Assembly (NCBI GenBank): GCA_963920665.1
Contig: OY987268.1
Coordinates: 23,252,501-23,316,500, forward strand
Length of the DNA: 64,000 nucleotides
Source of the DNA: Straminergon stramineum
Taxonomy: Eukaryota; Streptophyta; Bryopsida; Hypnales; Calliergonaceae
Direction of reading: 5' to 3'
Shown: positions 36,962 through 50,299 of the stretch, one piece after another
Numbering within the stretch: position 1 is the stretch's first letter
Layout of the letters: the number at the start of each line of letters is the position of its first letter
The notes under the pieces: model-generated
Told to the model about the DNA's origin: nothing
Seen by the model: only the letters and a program-made list of their open reading frames with translations
Database searches by the model: none
Position numbers and translations under genes: made by a program

Positions 36962-39900
36962 GGGTGTCCCCTCTATAGAATGTTGGCCATTTACCACCTC
37001 ATCATTCCTTATGGATGCAATAATAGTGATCTTGATGGATATATGAGCAAGTGACAATAGTATGCTACAAAATACTTGAGTTCACAAAACCCTATATGAT
37101 CAAAATTGCATTCTTTCTTTACAAAAAAAATTGGTGAAAAATATTTCCTTCCTTTTGATGTACATGCCTAACCTACTTGACATGTAGTCTAGATATACTT
37201 GAGCAACAACATTTCTTGTAATAGTACATTTTGGGATTTGGACTATATTAGGTGTGTACACCCAAAAGCACCACAAATTGGGTTGTGGGTAATTTGAAGG
37301 CTAACTAGTGAATAGTGAATACAAGAGAGGAAAGAAATGTGTAGAAAAGGTAGTAGTGCACAATCAATTCTCTGGTTTTGACAAAAATGAGACTACATTA
37401 GGGGTACAAAGTTTTAAAAGTAAAATGCTTTAAATTGTTCATAGGTAATGTTGAAAAAAAGTAGTCACATTCAAAAGCTCCTCCTCCCAAAGTATAAAGA
37501 GTAAAAGACATGGAGGTGCAATATGTTATTAATATTTTAAAAATATGCAAGCTCATAAACCCACAATTATATCTCCTTGTGTTACATGAATTATACGAAA
37601 TAACATGAGGATTTAGTAACATGATCAGTTATCTGGGATTTCTAACACATGCTAAAATAATATGAAGATTTAATCACATGAACATTTTTTTTATCTCTAA
37701 TCTTTGACAAGCCTTTATGCATTATCAACTCCTTGTGTCATGAAATCCTCATGTTCTATGAGTTTACAAGTCACTCACATGTCCCTAAACGGCCAATGCT
37801 TCTTTGGAGAACCATGATGACATGGAGGTGCAATTTCCAAAATTCATTTAGACCATTTTGAGGCTTATTCTAAGTTGACCTTTAAGACATGGTGTGATTT
37901 CATTGAGGGGTACCCATCATAGACTCCATGTAAGCTAACAAAAGAGAGACCTACAAAAGAATGCCCACTATATGAGCACTAACTTTAAAGTGCCATGTGA
38001 AGAGTCTCTCATTTAGAAATGGCTAACATGATCTAGCAATTTGTTATAAACTAATTGAGTTTCCAAACTATTGCAAGCGTCATTTCTTCTCTTCATAGAT
38101 GGATTTTGTTTTTTCAATTTATAATGTCATGATATGGTAACAAAAGTCACCTAAAGTACCAAATGAAAACGTATTGAAGCTAAAGTTTGAAGCATAATCT
38201 CTATATGGATTCTACTACAAGAGTATATTCACCAACAATATCGATTACATGCTTTTTCTATAATAAATGTTCGTGCCACATAGCATTGATGTGTACGAAT
38301 ATTTCATAGAGATTACAAATTACATAAAGATGTGAGTTTTTTCTAAAATCTTAAACCCTAATGCTTACTACACAACAATTATGCAACAATTTGAAAAACA
38401 AAAGTTCATACATGACATCACAAAGTCCTGCTTTGAAACTCAAAATCTTGAGTAGCTCTTTGTTGTAGAGTTCACTCTCAACTCCATCTACCACACATGA
38501 ATCAATCCTGTGAGTTCTTGAGCTACATTTCAACTGTGTCTGTTCCTAGCTCCAAATTGATAAATCCTAATTTTGTCAAGAAAAGCTCCCTCAAAGCAAC
38601 TCTATAGGATCACCAGCCAATGCCACCTTGACTTCAATCAAAACACAAAGTATCGTATAAGAATTGCTCTCCTTGAGTTTTCCAACCACCTTCCAATTCT
38701 ATCCTAGCTTTCCTTTAAATTGCTAAACCCTAGTGGCCTAGTCAAGAAAACCTTCAAGAAGGGAGAGAAGCGAAAACATCCATAACTATCTTTATATGCA
38801 AAGAGCTTCAAAATTGGAGTATGCTTCAAAGAAAGGATTATTTATACATGAGGGCTTTTGCTTTGACATTCTCCTACTCTCTTGCAAAGGCTTACTTGAT
38901 TGAGCAGATTCAACAAACATATGAAGAATTCACCTGCACTTCCTACGCAATTTTAGGGTGTTTATAATCTTGTTTAAGAGTTTTGCTGCTCGCAAGATAG
39001 TTGTTTTTTTATGAAGGCTAACAAGTTGATTTTTAGAATTCACAGATCTCTTGAGTGACAACAAAATTGGAAGTCCTAAAAAATCCATGGTTTGAGGAAT
39101 CTTGTTCCGCACTCAAGTGAATGGTGTCTAGCCCACTACAAAAACATGGACCCCTTCCTACCTACAAATGGCTCATTTTGGAGACAAAGACACCACTGTT
39201 GACCAAAGGTTCATATTCTAATGTAGGTAACCCCTCTCTCAGATACAAATATCATCAATGGAATGAGACATGTCAATGCATTGGAACAACAAATTACACA
39301 GTTTGACTCTTGAAGCGATTTTGCCAAATTAAGGTCACGTCACAACTTGAAAGAACTTTCAAATGAAAAGCCAAGAACCAACTAGCGCATCCAACCAAGC
39401 ATCCAAAGCACACCAAAATGCTACTACAGTTCGTACAAAGTTAACAACTGCAGTGTCAACAAAATTCCAAGATGACCATGAGGCACAAGAGAAAAATTCA
39501 TGCTGCAAAATACGGAACAGAGCCTTAGAATCCCCAGGCTACATTGTAGCAATAGGTAATCTCCATTCTATCAATTTATAGCACAAAAACAACAGCATTC
39601 CACACAGGAGTACATAGTCATGTAGCAAATCATTAGATCACGGTTAAAAATAGTTTGTTAGGTGAAGTTTGATAACATCAGACTTCTGCTCCCCAAAACT
39701 TAAAAGATATCGAGATTCCAAGTTTTAAGGGAAGGTAGCCATCCCAAAGCAGTCAATTGGATGGGCAAGCACAAATCATGACATGACTTTTCTCATTCTT
39801 TGTACGGCCTTTCTTCTCGCAGCAATACTTACATCTCTTATACGTGACAATTACGAGCATCTAAATGGCACCAATATGCAATGCAAAACAACTTTTCAGT

Positions 39901-42900
39901 ATCTGCTTGGATTCCTATCGGGAAGTAAAAATCTTTGTATGCCTAACCCTGGTCGATTGTAAGATTACAGCGAGTGCTACCCACGTCGCGGCAGGTTGGC
40001 AAACCAATTCCACAAATCTGTGTGAAGGCCTCAATCAGCCAGTTCTCGGCTGTCTGATAGTTGTAGACCCTGGTTGCAATTGGGACGACAGTGATAATAT
40101 TGTTTGCAAATTACACAAGAAGAGGGTCAAAATATGGGACAAATTTTCACAAGAGTGGTAGGAACGATGATGATTTTCCAGAGTTAATAAAAGAACTTCA
40201 ATCTTAGTGTGGATATGAAACAAATGAAGGTACTAATTGCACCCTGAGCTTGTCGATCTAGTATGTTTTGCCCGTCCACCTTGGTCAAAAAATATGTACA
40301 ATTGTGCACATCTATTGGCATTGTCAATCCTTAATTGCAGTATTAATATGCTTAGCGCATGAGATGGTTACAAAGTCAATGGCTCGTGATCAAATCTTCT
40401 CTTAAGAAAAGCTCCCTGAAAATTTACCCCATATTTTGCTGCAACTACAGGTTTTTTACAAAGGAATTAAAATCTGTTATGATAGTCAGTGAGGTTCTAG
40501 CTTTCTCACAGTGTAATTATTGATTGATTGCGTAGGAAGGACAGACAAATTTTGTCAATGGCTCAACAAAGCACGCATATCAGACTATGAAGAGTATGAA
40601 AAGGTATCTTATTTCTATAACTAGCGAGACCGGTTCAACTTCTTAAAATGAATGTTTCTCATTAATTTGGCTATTCAAAGTGGATTAGTACATGGTCAGT
40701 ACATGGTCTACGAGTAAAGTCATCAACCGGTAATTCCTAGAAAATCTTCACTGGCTTGAAATCTTCACATACTAGACATGATACAAATTAAGTCATGAGG
40801 CATCAATTCTCCAAGGTGTTTGCATCACAGAAGTCAAGCGCAAATTACCCATTCAAAATTGTTTCATCACATGCTTGACAGAGAAAACCGATAGACCTAT
40901 CTTTGAAAATTCACAAAACCATAAACCTTGAAGGTTGCACTCAGAATGAGTAGAAGGTTTCGTTACGTCAACGAGAAAGCTCTCAACCAAAGAGAAAGAA
41001 AAGAGGATTGATGAATCAACGCAGAAAAGAATCAAAATGCAATATTCACAATGCAATCGTTGTACCCCCATAAAGTTTTTTTTAAATGAATTAAAATATG
41101 GATAAGCTATAAAGCATTCAAAATAGTATGTATGTGAAAATTCAAGCCTAGGTAAATTTACTCTAAAAGTTATGCACAAAAAAAAGTGATGCAAAATGCA
41201 AAAAAATAGATATTTTGAAATTTTATTCTTGAAAGATAGTAAATTTTTATTTTTTAATTTTGAAAAACTATTTTTCCTGAATTAAAGATGCTTCTTCTCA
41301 ACTATTTTCATCTTTGGGAAAAAAATTGTTTTCTTTGCATGTGCGCAGAGGTAGTGCACTCTAAGCACATATGGACCGTGGACACTTTATTGTTGTTAGA
41401 TAATCTCATTTTATAGGCTTGTGTAAGTGTACTTGAAGTTCTTCTATCCCAATTTTGACCTTCAAATTTTCATTTTTGGTTTAGAAACACGGTGATTGCA
41501 AGATAGAGTGGTCCAATTTTGAGTCCCCTTCAAAGTGAAAGAGTTGTTTCCACTAGTTTTGAAGGAAGAACTTGATGAACTTGAAATTTTTATGAGAGAT
41601 GGATAACTTGATTGTAATCATATCCCTTATTTTCTTAATTTACAAAAAATAATTATATATTTTAAAATCATTTTTTTTAATTTGTCACACTTGGAGGTTT
41701 AGGGTTTTTTAGTATTGGAGAGTACCCAAAATTAATGATCCATAGTTGAAATTTTTGTAGTCTATTCTCACAATAAAGGGACATATGCTTACCAAAGGGA
41801 ATCTAAAAATACATTATTAAATGGCCTCCATATTCATATAAATAAGGCTCCCTTGCACATTACTTCTGAACATTGAAGATGGTTTTGAACATTGAAGATG
41901 AAATCTAATCATCATGAAATCCTCACAAATTGCCAATTCTTGTTTATTTGTTCATAGTTTTCTATTTATTATTATTTTATACCTCATTATATTTTTTTTC
42001 TCCAACAAACTATCATTTTTTTTCAAATAGTATTGTTTTAGTACTTGTAAGTAGTTATAAATGTTTGCTTTAGCCGTCAATCTTTTACATCAATAGTTGA
42101 GATTGTTCTATTTCAGAGTACTCTTAGTACTCCTAGTAGTAAGTGCAAAAATTGCAATTTTTATGAAATGCTACAAAAACTAGTCAATCTTTCTTGCAAC
42201 CACTGAACAATATGAAAAAAAATCTAAAATGATTAAGGTAGACTTCCAATTGAGGGGAATTTAAAAATAATAAAATTATTTTCAAAAAATTAAACTTTTA
42301 CAACTTCCACATCAACCCCCATTTCAAATTTCATAGAAAACGTCAAAACAGACATACAATGCAAAAGTTATGAGCAAAAAATCACCAATCCTAGGAAAAG
42401 TATTTCTTGGCACAACCACCCTTCAACTTGGATGTACAATATACTATTAGAAAGCCCTCAACAATAGATATTCAATGATGTATTATTAGCCTACTTTAGA
42501 ATTAATTTGTGATTTTCAATGCAAGTTACAAGATGATAGTGGTGACCTATAGTAGGTAAAGTCAATTATTGAACTTGGTTAAGTTCTTATACATTTCACA
42601 ATATAAAACTCCTTGAAATATTTATTCCACTAGTCCTTTCTAAAATCATATCTACGAAACTTATTCAAAAGAATCTAAGGCGTTGAAATGGCTATGTGTT
42701 CCCATGACATTCCATTGATTAGATGAGTTGGCCATGAGATTGCTAGCCATCAATTGATTGTCTTCATAGAACCTTGACAAAGAAACTTCTAATATGGATT
42801 GTGAAAACAAATTTTCTTGTAATATAACAATGGAAAGGTCTTCAAAAAGCGCTTCTAATGGTATAGATTGATATTACTAATTTCAAAAATAGTAAACACA

Positions 42901-43227
42901 ACATGACTCTAAACTAAGTTTGTGGCTTAGGTTTTGCAAACGGCAAGAACATGGAGAACATCAAGAACATAGGGAATATAATGAACAAAATGCAAAGTAG
43001 GTGCAACAATTTCATAGCCCTAATTCCCTTGTAATGACCTCAAAAACTTATTAGATTTTCCTTCATGGATTTTTTCAAACTTTTATGTCATGTTTTCCAA
43101 CTAATTTGGTAAGATTTCTAGATACATTAAAATATTTCCTTTTAGAGTTTTAGTTCCATGAATAGCATTTCTTTTTCCATATGTGGAGGAATGAATTTTG
43201 GTACAACTTTAGACAAGATTCACATTA
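36962..43227. other. AT-rich intergenic DNA, no confirmed gene
   Basis: No recognised gene on either strand. From 39.3 to 41.0 kb the composition is less AT-rich and looks more gene-like. A minus-strand open frame there is listed separately. A lone CACTACAAAAAC word at 39133 resembles a CACTA terminus but has no partner. Confidence 0.5.
39952..40113 (-). CDS. Unidentified exon-like open frame
   Basis: About 53 codons on the minus strand between in-frame stops, containing RVYNYQTAENWLIEAFTQIC followed by a Cys- and Gly-containing stretch (GIGLPTCRDVGSTRC). The composition looks protein-like, unlike most frames in this AT-rich region. A possible acceptor (CAACCAG) precedes it and a possible donor (G/GTTAGG) ends it. 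I do not recognise the family and found no neighbouring exon. It may be a gene fragment or chance; the plus strand is also open here (39865-40161). Confidence 0.2.
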
Positions 43228-43590
43228 GAGGTAGTCACACTTTATTCACCATCTTAGATTTCAGTACAAAATGGGAACGTGGTAGTTTGGAGTCGGCATT
43301 CCAAAAGGGAATATTCTTCTTTGGAGAAGTTTTCTCCATGCCCATTCTTCTCCTCTGGATGTGAAGAATGGGTATGAAGAAAACTTCTCCAAAGAAGAAT
43401 ATTCTATTTTGGACTATGCTAATGCTCCCCATTGGCTCCCCATGATTCTCCATATCCCATTCTCCACATCTCATGCTCTGATCGAATAAGGGGTGTCACA
43501 GTTTCTTCACCTGCTAATGCTTACCATTGGTTCCTATTACTTCTCATTCTCCACACAAATTTATGATGGTAAATAAAATGTGACTACCCC
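43228..43590. mobile_element. Foldback MITE with nested inner hairpin
   Basis: The outer inverted repeats are GAGGTAGTCACACTTTATTC at 43228 and the reverse complement of GGGGTAGTCACATTTTATTT ending at 43590. Inside, 43301-43412 is a second palindrome with ~50-bp arms: ATATTCTTCTTTGGAGAAGT on one side and ACTTCTCCAAAGAAGAATAT on the other, with a loop of about ten bases. A third partial copy of the end motif (GGGGTGTCACAGTTTCTTCACC) lies near 43490. No coding capacity and no clear target duplication. It lies directly upstream of the GC-rich promoter-like block. Confidence 0.75.
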
Positions 43591-43639
43591 TACTGCAATG
43601 CAAATCCACTGCTCACCTCAAGTGTGGATGGACCCGAAA

Positions 43640-44213
43640 AATTTAAGCTTCTCTAGCGGACTCAAGCCGTATTGACGAAGTCCGTCCTGCGTGGGAGGGA
43701 GCGTTTCTGCAGATACCGAAGATTGCGCAGGGTCAATCGCTAAGGTGCTCATGGCCCAATGGTGGGCCGATTATAGAAAAGCGGTCTGGAAAGATTCGTT
43801 TGTGGCTTGCAGGCTTGCAGCCGCTTTGCAGTAAGAGCCGGGTCTGGCGATGGCCACACGAGCCCCAGTAACGTCGAACTTGCACAGAAAGCTCAAAGCG
43901 CGCACGTCCCGTACTCGGATTCTCCTCCACACGTCTGATCTCTTACGGTCCCGTTGAGCACTACTTAAGGACTGGGCGGCAGATGGGAAAACAGAAGCAC
44001 CGCTCATCCTCCTCGGGCTGTTTGGGTTGCAATTGCAGACGCAGAGATCGCCAGGTGTTTCTTCAATCGATCTCTCCCACTTCAACTTTTCCCAGAAAGC
44101 TCTTGAGCTTCAACGTCCACGTCGAGCAGGAGGGGGCATTCATTCCAAGTGCCGCACCTTGGAAGCCGCAGTTTGGCGCGAAGCTCTTACTCGTTCTCAA
44201 ACTTACCATTCAT
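43640..44213 (+). promoter_or_regulatory. GC-rich promoter-like block and candidate non-coding first exon
   Basis: Composition rises sharply here against the AT-rich flanks. From about 43980 the plus strand has a leader-like sequence ending CATTCAT followed by GTAAGC at 44214, a plausible splice donor. Open frames exist on both strands but none is recognised. By position this would be the 5' end of the NOT1-like gene copy downstream, but no transcript evidence is available. Confidence 0.4.
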
Positions 44214-45196
44214 GTAAGCTCGTGTGAACCTTGTGTTCGCCGTAGGTTTTCTTGCCGTGGATATATATTTCTCGTTCTTGGTATGGAATCGAAGTGAAGT
44301 GGTTGTCAAGTGGTGGTCAGACTAGTATTGAATTACTGCAGTTACGTACTTTCATAGCTGTGGGTGTCGGCAGTTACCGTGGTCCGGAAGGGAGTGACTG
44401 CAGAAAGTCGCTAGCGTCCTTGCATTTGGGTATTCTTTTTGGTGTTGTTGAAATAGTTTTGTTCTCGTTTGAGGTCTGGAACGATATTAGAATTTCGTGC
44501 CAAGCTGTGTGCAACCAAGGGTCTGCCACTTTGCGAGATACGTACTGATCCCCGCGGAGCGACCCCCTGCCGGCCTCCTGTGCATTTTCTGCTTCCATCT
44601 GGACGCTTATCAAAGAACGGTTCAATTTCACGCTGCAAAGAGAGGTATTGCGAATCTTACTCTCGACTTCTTTTCTGCTATTTCCTTCGAACCCTTTCTT
44701 TGTTTAATTGCTACTGACCTTTGCCTGGAACGGATTTTAGCCCATCTGAAAAGATTTGATGGTGTAGTCCAGGTAGAGGTTAAGAAAGCGGCCTCTATGT
44801 CCATCTTGCTCGATTGTATTCTAGTCTGAATGGTGTTTGAGATTTGTGCGAGTATAACACCCCGGTATAACAAGGAACATTCTAACGTATTGTGAGCTAG
44901 CACACATGTGTTCGTGAAGCTTCTGCAGGTTTTGAGAATTTGGGGACTCCGGTGGCAATAGGAAGGCCAGAGGCCGCACGCACCGGCAGACCGCAGGAGC
45001 ATAATTATCTTCAGATGGGCCCTACTCCTTCGAGCTCAATTCAAGCTCCGTGACTGCAGGAAATCTAAGTTAGCTAGTTTTTGATATATAGTTCCGAGTC
45101 TGGTTTGTGCCAGATAAAAGATATGAGACAGACTACTTATTTTGGTTACCATTCACACTTTCAAAGATAGTTACCGGTTAGTTACCGCTTTATTGT

Positions 45197-48100
45197 AAGA
45201 ACAGCTGGCTCTTCATGAAAATAGAGCTTCTGTTTCTGGCCTAAATTTGAGTCGCCCTCCTGAAGCCTTCCAAGTTTTCAGAGCTCTAGCTGGGAACTTG
45301 GAAGTAAACTTTTTGAGGAGCACACTGGAATGCGCCATTTATCAATTAGGCGCCTTTCAGAATCTTGATGGCAGACTGAATATTTCCGCTAATGCCCTCA
45401 CTCAGAATGTACCTCCATCAATCATTCATGATGAATTGGATCAATCTCTCACAAATGAGGCTTTGTCTCATGTTTCTCGGGGATCTACTGTAACATCATG
45501 TCCATATTTTATGAAAGCAATTCGTCCAATCTTCCCTGCCATCCCAATTATACGTCACGCAGATCTCTAGAACATGATTTATTTTCACTTCAATGCCAGC
45601 TATTGCGCAAGTCCAACATGTGGAAGGAAGAAGCGTCTTTCCATCTCACGCAAATCAAGTTTTGAGAGTGGCCTGCACCCAGCAGCAGCACTCAATGCAA
45701 ACAGTCTACTCTTTTTCCAATTTTTACGAAAGATACGCATTCAATCTTTCGTGATGAGAGGTTTCTGGATTCACATTCTTGCTTTCAAGGGTTCATGAAG
45801 ACATATCCCAGGTTGGGCGAGATACACAATCAAGTTCTCATGGTGGACAATCTAACTACTACTTACCTGTTAATTAATTCCAGAATTGAACACATGAAAT
45901 TTAGCATTCCCAACCAGTCGTAACCACTGATAGCTTGAACTTCGGCTAGTCTTCTAATTAAGCCCAAGACCTTGATTGGCAATGATCGATATGTGCTCCA
46001 AATTTGTCGGAGATTCACAAATTGGCATTCAAGATTCGAGACATCGTTATTGGTCCTAACTTGTTCATAGAGCTTTAAATGCTTGCTGAATTGAATGTCA
46101 CAATTATTGGTTTTCATTATGAATTGCTCCAACTTAACAACTCTGTAAATTAGCACGATTATGGGTGTCAATAATTGTGACATCATCTGCTCAAAGCTCT
46201 AAGAGCTAGGACTGGTATGGACTTTCATAATTATTTCAGGCTGAGTGAGTGCCGAAGTTATGAAATTCCATTTTTTTCACCAATTTAACGAACCTGGTGC
46301 TAATTAATGGTAAAATCTCATAGTATTAGAACCTTTCCAGGCACCCTCAGCTCAGATGTTTACCAAGCCTTGAATGTTTAATTTTTACAGTTTGATGCAC
46401 TTGAATGTCACTGAAACTATAATCACCAATGTCATTAATATGACCAATAAATGCCACAAGCTGCATGGCGGTTCCCTAGAAATTTCACTTAGTAGCAGTG
46501 CAGAACTCGAGTATTGGATCTGGATCGAGTTGGATCACATGCGACTTCCCATGAGCGGCTTGGCATGAAACCAGCTAGCTAAGCCATCCGTTGCTTGCGA
46601 ATCTCTGTACGTGGGTTGGCGTACAAAGGGCGCGCAATAGATCACGCCTCGATATGTGTATATGTAATCTATGACTACCCGGCATCTGAAGAATTCAATG
46701 CTTACAATTCAAGCGGATACATATGAACATCATTCTTGTTGCCGTCCGACCAGTTCATGTAAAAAGGCACTCAACTCGGTCAATCTATAAAAATGTCGAC
46801 ATCGATCTTTGAATTGGCAGATATTCAAGACATTGGCGGGCTCATGGAAACCTAAATTTTCACCGGACTTAGCTACGAGTTAGGGATTTATGTAGTTGAG
46901 TACTTCAGTGTCACAACTCTAAATCTCGGTATCTCGCCAATATAACGACGTTTTAACTCACTACAGACATGACTGCAGTAAGTAGGAACGAAGGGTATCT
47001 TTTCCACCGTGCATATATGAACTAAAATATCTTTATGTGACTTTTCAGCAGCTCCCAGTTGATCATCCATATCCAAAACATCACAATTTCCTGTCTGGCT
47101 TGAGGCATGCTTTAGAACCCTTCTAAATTTCTAATTCCATTGATAACACGCAGTGAGGTTGAGACTTCTGCTTCTAAAGTCATTCAAATGCCAATCTCAC
47201 GTGAGTTTAGGGTTGACAGGGGTTGTGCTTTCCTCTTCTGTTGCATTTGGTGGTTTCTTCGTATTCAATTATAGTATCAGGCTTGGACTTCGAGGGATTC
47301 TTTCTGCCGAATGAGAACGCTTTTACCCTCTTCATGACGATGTACAATTAGGTTGTGAGGTGAGTTGCCCGCTATTGTCGAACGTGGTTGATCTGTCTTA
47401 TAAGGTGATCATGGCTCATCTCCTTTTGTTGACCCTTCATCATTTTGGCAGGAAGTGGAGCTCCACACATCCATGAAACCCTGGACTTGGTTTGTAATAT
47501 TTACTCTAGCTCACGTGATCACTTCAGCAGGATCCTTTTCCTCTTGACGCAATCTTTAGCCATATGTGGAAAAATGATGAAGATCAATCATCTAGATCTA
47601 CTTGAAGTACTAGGTCGCCTGGCAGAGCTGGGGCATACTGATGAGGTTCGAGAGATTTTAGAATTTCCACGAAACCAGTGTCCAGAGCTTCTGGCTTTGG
47701 GCGTAATGCAGATCAACATTGATGTATCGTTGAAGGTAAGGCGCTCCCACTATAGTGCCGCATCCCCTGAGGTTGGACAGAGTTTTCCCAGGTGTTGGTT
47801 AACCCCTGGTGCTAATTGTGTATTTTAATTCTTTCGCAGAGCTTGAGGTCTGCCGTATGTATGTAGGTTACCAGGTCCATCCCGTTGTCGGCAAAGGCAT
47901 CGTGGATTTTAAATTATAATACTCTTGGATTTCTGTGAAATTTATTCTTGGTACTCTCATCTAATAAGGTTGAGTGCACGATGGTCATTTGTTGCAAGAT
48001 TTTTCTGTCAGTAGCATGTATTACAAGACTTGGAGTTTTAAAACGCAAGTCTAACACATTGTGGTTATCTCGTTCAGTATGATTAAGATCTTTGAATTCT

Positions 48101-50110
48101 TTCAATGGGGTACTTTTCGTGCAGGGATATCATGGAAGCTAGTTTCCAACAGGAGACTCTATCTTTGACGTACACTCCGACCACAATTTTCTCGATTTCA
48201 TTTCAGCACGGAGGATGAGACTATTGCCCCTTTGAGGAGTCAGCTGTGGTCTATCAACCTAGAAGCGTTGAAAATGGAAATGACCAATTTACTCATCTCA
48301 AAGGACCTCTCTGCATATGTCCATGTTCTGCAGGTCTGCAGAGGTTTGAAGGTAAGTATTCAAATCTGAAGATTTTTTGAGCATGTAGAGATCAAATGTT
48401 CCCCTTGCCTCTACAGGAGCAAGCTTGATGTCAACCAAACCTACTGCCGTTGGTTATCTTTGATGTTTGGATGGATATCATGCTTCTTGTTATCATGTTA
48501 TTTATGTATAGACATTTTACATCTTTTTGTGACGTGTTAGGTGCAGGTTTTACCAGAGTATTGAGCAGCATGCCCCTCTGAAGTTGCACTGAAGCTTGTT
48601 TTTTTTGCCTCGAGAATAGGTCTTTTGAACTTAGAAATATGGCTTGAGGAAGAAGTCTATCCATCGTGATTCATTTGCTTCGGTTTGTTTCCTTCCTTTT
48701 TCTCGTTCTTATTCTTTTTGTTGTTTCTTACTTTAGCAATTCTTGGTTAAGTTTTGATTTTGTTCAGAGCATCAAAGCTTAAAAGTCTCTGTATCTATGT
48801 CTGCATTATTAGTTTCATTACATGGATTGCGGCGTTCCAAGTACAGATTGAGCCTATTCCAAATCAGTCAGACCGAGTAAGAAAGATGATTGTATCTGAA
48901 ACTGGAGAACTGCCTTCCTTTGTATATATTGGTGTATTCCTCAAGGTTGTATTCTTAATTATGTGATTGCTTTGGGCAGGCTTGCTTGAGTTTTTTTAGA
49001 AGAAAGGCAGTTCATGTTGAATGAAGCGATTGGAGCAATTGAACATTCTGAAAATCAGCAGTCGGACATTTCTGCTACCATATTGAAGGTTCTGTCTGCT
49101 GCCTCAGGTCTCCTATCTTCGGGAGATGTCGTCAATAATGAGATTATCAGAGCAAGAGGAAGTGAAACAGCGAATTCATTAGACGCAAACATGATTTCTA
49201 TTGAATAATCACCGCAAAAGTTTAAGGAAATTGATGTTCATGAAGCGGCGAATCTTTACTTTGAAAGAGTTTACCATGAAAAGGTTCCAGTGCAAACCAT
49301 TGTCAACATGCTGCAGCAGTTCAATCGATCCCCTCCCGATTATTAAACTCCCTTTCCTTGAAGTTTTCTTCCTGGCTCTCATTTTTTCTACATATATATT
49401 GCTAGTATATTGATGTCAAGGTGGCTCTTCTTCTGGTTAGAGAAAACTGTCTCACCTGAAGAACACTGTTATTCGCTTTCAGCTGTTCAGTTAGTGTTTT
49501 CAATTCAAGCCCTGGTTGCTGTTCCCTTGACATGACCTTCGCAGGTTCGCTTTTGTTTGATTGCTTACAGCTTAGTGCGTGGCTAAATGAGTAGAGAGTG
49601 TGTCGTTCCAATTTCTTAGCGTCACATAAGCCGTTTGAATGCCATAACGCTGCTTGGAATTTGGGTTATTGTGCGTCATTTCATTGTGGCTGATACCCTA
49701 TTATAACATTCTTGTGGTAGGTTGGAAATTGTAACATTCGAGGGATGTGGACATTGTATGTATGGCTATCAGGCGGGAGAAGGCAATCTTTTCACGAATG
49801 AATACTTGTCTGTTCGATGAAATTCCACTAATAGATCAGTATCCAGATAATTTTTTCGGCTGTCACGGCACCTCTATTTGGTAAGAATTCCCCTCTGAGA
49901 ATCAATGGATCTGGATCTTTGTGTGGTAGATGCTACTTTTGAAATTTCTTGTATTAGAATGGAAGGCTACACCAGAGGATTGAAGAGCTGTCTGCGTTAT
50001 GACAGGATCCTTGATCAAGCACGAACTGGTTTCGAGCAGTAATCTTGACAAGCTTTTGACTTTTTATATTGGAGGCTTTCTCAAAACCAGTTGGATCAAA
50101 GGTAATTCTG
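45197..50110 (+). pseudogene. Truncated NOT1-like (CCR4-NOT scaffold, CNOT1) pseudogene
   Basis: NOT1 is the large scaffold of the CCR4-NOT deadenylase. Pieces follow its N-terminal half in order. 47452-47735 has LDLLEVLGRLAELGHTDEV and QCPELLALGVMQIN (donor GTAAGG). 48207-48351 has LWSINLEALKMEMTNLL and HVLQVCRGLK (donor GTAAGT). 48547-48665 has ALKLVFFASRIGLLNLEIWL. 48980-49340 has ACLSF, LEERQFMLNEAI and VHEAANLYFERVYHEKVPVQ. 49765-49870 has RREKAIFSRMNTCLFDEIPL and QYPD; ~50000-50100 has GSLIKHELV. A weaker match, LEVNFLRS, lies at 45197-45570. Defects: TGA at 48562, a one-base surplus in the T7 run at 48991-48997, TAA at 49206 and a phase break at 48207. The C-terminal two-thirds (deadenylase- and NOT-module-binding parts) is absent. 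Introns are kept, so this is a DNA-level copy, not a retrocopy. Alignment is from memory of plant and human NOT1. Confidence 0.68.
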
Positions 50111-50299
50111 ACGTTGTTTTATCAGTGGCTCTTCTCTATGTGAATTGGGTTAATTTATCATGTGGGGATTTTGTCATTTCTTAGCATTTGGTAAACATTG
50201 CAATGAATCTTTGAAAGTTGTAGCAGTAAACAATGGTATGAAGTCTGAATATCCCTAACACCAATTTTATATTCAATAGATCATTAGAGAAATTTTGGA

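Noticed and set aside
39133..39150. CACTACAAAAAC as another CACTA element end
   Set aside because: No matching inverted terminus or target duplication was found within several kilobases.
43733..44085. Minus-strand frames in the GC-rich block upstream of the NOT1-like copy
   Set aside because: High GC lengthens open frames on both strands; the plus-strand reading with a splice donor fits the downstream gene remains better.
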